A DNA stretch of 64,000 nucleotides from assembly GCA_027490155.1 (NCBI GenBank), contig JAIXYP010000039.1, forward strand, positions 57,603 to 121,602, read 5' to 3'. The notes below the pieces were generated by a model that was not told where the DNA came from, searched no databases, and saw only the letters and a program-made list of their open reading frames with translations. A program made the translations under genes and the position numbers. Below are positions 63,011 through 64,000 of the stretch, one piece after another. This DNA is from Cytophagaceae bacterium (lineage in GTDB: Bacteria > Bacteroidota > Bacteroidia > Cytophagales > Flexibacteraceae). Numbering within the stretch: position 1 is the stretch's first letter; each line of letters starts with the position of its first letter.

Positions 63011-63046
63011 CGGATTAATCGGATGGGTAGGATTTATGGGATTCGT
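63011..63046. repeat. Four-unit 9-bp tandem repeat, GGATT type
   Basis: Four consecutive 9-base units, CGGATTAAT, CGGATGGGT, AGGATTTAT and GGGATTCGT, share GGAT in the same phase. It resembles intergenic GGATT-rich repeats I recall from Bacteroidota genomes. I see only this one copy in the window. Confidence 0.6.
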
Positions 63047-63150
63047 GTGTGCTCATACGCAAATGGATACTAGGCACTAGGAGGTTAGTTGTTCACATAC
63101 CCATTCCGACAAGCCGATAAATCTTATTTCTGGAATCTGAGTTAAGGCAG

Positions 63151-63182
63151 TTTCCTATGCAACCTTTTATTGTCTATCTTGG
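63151..63182 (+). promoter_or_regulatory. Candidate promoter of the coiled-coil/lipoprotein unit
   Basis: TTTC (63151-63154), a 20-base spacer and TATCTTGG (63175-63182) approximate TTTG-N19-TAnnTTTG, 18 bases before the small-ORF ATG. Confidence 0.3.
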
Positions 63183-63200
63183 TCTTGTTATAAATAAACG

Positions 63201-63332
63201 ATGTCTATGTACATTCTAGCAACTCCAAACACCCAAAAAATTGAGGAGCTTTTTCTCTATGTTATTGAGCTAAAGAAGCAGAATGACCAATTGCGGGCCG
63301 AACTCCAAACCCTTAAATCTGCCCTCAAATGA
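63201..63332 (+). CDS. 43-residue coiled-coil small protein
   Basis: A short open frame encoding 43 residues. The second half is a strongly predicted coiled coil (EELFLYVIELKKQNDQLRAE), with Leu/Ile at heptad positions. Its stop overlaps the start of the following lipoprotein gene in ATGA (63329-63332), the usual sign of translational coupling, which supports it being real. The helix resembles the coiled-coil ends of tail-fibre-like and secreted proteins in Bacteroidota. It may be a short structural or trimerising piece, or the detached remnant of a larger gene. Confidence 0.6.
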   Translation: MSMYILATPNTQKIEELFLYVIELKKQNDQLRAELQTLKSALK

Positions 63333-63916
63333 GAACCCTACTAACCTTTCTTGCTTTGGTTTTCTTGCTGGGCGCTGGCTGCCGCAGCAACAAAGAGGCG
63401 GTATGCCCACCTGTCGTAATCCCCACCGATTGCGATGCTTTCCGGCAGCAACTTAGGGCCATAGACGAGCAGTACGTTTTTGACTCCTTGATCATCAATG
63501 GTGGGGATTCATCCTATATCCTAGACTCTTTGGGAGTGCGTGGCATACCATTGAAGACCAAGGATTTTGATGGGCCATTTTATAATAAAACCTTTGAAGG
63601 TTGCACCTATTTTGTGGAGTTTGCACCTAGAGTTTTAGTTTATAACGTAAGCCAAGATACACTAATAAAAACGTATATCACATTTCATACTTTGATTGAA
63701 GGTGATAAGTGCACATTACGTTTAACAACTTTTGAAAAGGTAAGATGCACTGCTAATAGACACTACCCAAATTGCTCAGGTATGATACTATATTCAATAA
63801 AAGCATTAGATGAAAGAAGCAATTATTACTTTGTCAAATTTGATTCTTCTAAAATTAGATTTGTGAGTAAACTTGGCCCTGTTCTTTCCACTTTTATTTT
63901 TCGCAAAAAATCATGA
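63329..63916 (+). CDS. Predicted lipoprotein with mosaic composition
   Basis: A 195-residue exported lipoprotein with the lipobox LLGAGC (Cys18). The N-terminal half (to about residue 80) has GC near 53%, but bases 63601-63900 are about 31% GC, counted by hand, so the 3' half differs sharply. No known family is recognised; motifs include YILDSLGVRGIPLKTKDFDGPF and RHYPNCSGM. Five Cys remain in the mature part. It overlaps both neighbours by ATGA. The composition break suggests that a new 3' segment was brought in by recombination. Confidence 0.65.
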   Translation: MRTLLTFLALVFLLGAGCRSNKEAVCPPVVIPTDCDAFRQQLRAIDEQYVFDSLIINGGDSSYILDSLGVRGIPLKTKDFDGPFYNKTFEGCTYFVEFAPRVLVYNVSQDTLIKTYITFHTLIEGDKCTLRLTTFEKVRCTANRHYPNCSGMILYSIKALDERSNYYFVKFDSSKIRFVSKLGPVLSTFIFRKKS

Positions 63917-64000
63917 AGGTATCTTACTTTTTATTCGCCATCGTGATATGGCAAGTTTTAAGCGCAACATGTTCTGCCCAGACGGTTGACCCCGTTCACC
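63913..64000 (+). CDS. Exported protein, 5' end only
   Basis: A gene starting at ATG 63913, overlapping the previous stop (ATGA, 63913-63916), and running off the window. The visible 29 residues begin MKVSYFLFAIVIWQVLSATCSAQTVDP, a clear signal peptide. A Cys before Ala-Gln leaves open whether it is lipidated. The coupled ATGA starts of three genes indicate one translational unit. Function cannot be assigned. Confidence 0.6.
   Translation, partial: MKVSYFLFAIVIWQVLSATCSAQTVDPVH

Larger units (their letters stand above)
62856..63200. other. Intergenic region before the accessory gene unit
   Basis: About 345 bases with no gene. It contains the 9-bp-period repeat at 63011-63046 and a candidate promoter at 63151-63182. 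A CTATCC/GGATAG inverted repeat lies near 62887-62909. Confidence 0.5.

Noticed and set aside
1..64000. Possible CTAG enrichment
   Set aside because: A dense patch near the start looked notable, but a hand count over 5.7-8.6 kb gave about the number expected by chance.
1..64000. CRISPR, tRNA, rRNA, IS or prophage
   Set aside because: I saw no direct-repeat array, tRNA cloverleaf, rRNA-like stretch, transposase or integrase in either strand.

Overview
The window looks like a chromosomal segment of an aerobic, Gram-negative member of the Bacteroidota with roughly half G+C. The evidence is a C-terminal type IX secretion sorting domain at the left edge, an alternative complex III (ACIII)-cytochrome oxidase operon, DUF4476, DUF1573 and long NusB proteins, several TAnnTTTG promoter-like boxes just upstream of genes, and weak Shine-Dalgarno signals. 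I saw no rRNA, tRNA, CRISPR array, transposase or phage gene. Most of the window is housekeeping or respiratory; only the last ~1 kb looks accessory.

Layout. 1-2.3 kb: the end of a T9SS cargo gene converges on a predicted outer-membrane barrel gene. 2.5-4.4 kb: tsaE and alanine dehydrogenase. 4.4-5.0 kb: a leader with a candidate promoter and a hairpin. 5.0-21.2 kb: a 13-gene respiratory locus, actABCDEF-coxB-coxA-ctaA-ctaB-coxC-coxC2-coxD, encoding a quinol:cytochrome c oxidoreductase, an A1-type haem-copper oxidase and haem A synthesis, closed by a terminator. 21.6-26.5 kb (minus): a secreted protein, a response regulator/PAS kinase pair and an AlbA_2 protein. 26.9-34.3 kb: an M28 peptidase, then on the minus strand a 2-oxoacid dehydrogenase E2, DUF1573, YtxH, long NusB and EnvC. 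34.6-38.1 kb: a HisA-like protein lacking a catalytic Asp, a thioredoxin-like protein and Tgt. 38.2-42.0 kb: three exported proteins (DUF4476, a FlgT/LPP20-like protein and an LPP20-like protein). 42.5-52.0 kb: a lipoprotein, a large sensor kinase, a cyclase-family hydrolase, a Nudix hydrolase, a MoxR ATPase and a beta-helix protein. 52.1-62.9 kb (mostly minus): ruvA, corA, an aldo/keto reductase, a Skp-like protein, an LpxH-like phosphoesterase, an outer-membrane protein, asd (+), a SCO/DUF420/CxxC-protein cluster, dCMP deaminase and era. 62.9-64.0 kb: a 9-bp-period repeat followed by a tightly overlapping three-gene unit with an abrupt AT-rich shift.

How the genes fit together. Quinol electrons enter ActC/ActB, pass through the c haems of ActA and ActE, and reach CuA in CoxB and then the CoxA active site. 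CtaA and CtaB make haem A. The SCO/DUF420/CxxC cluster 38 kb away probably supports assembly of the same oxidase. The main points worth a second look are the fused six-haem ActA, His-rich tails on ActF and CoxA, internal hairpins in the respiratory operon, the HisA-like protein with Thr in place of the conserved Asp, the LPP20/DUF4476 export cluster, and the mosaic gene unit at the right edge.
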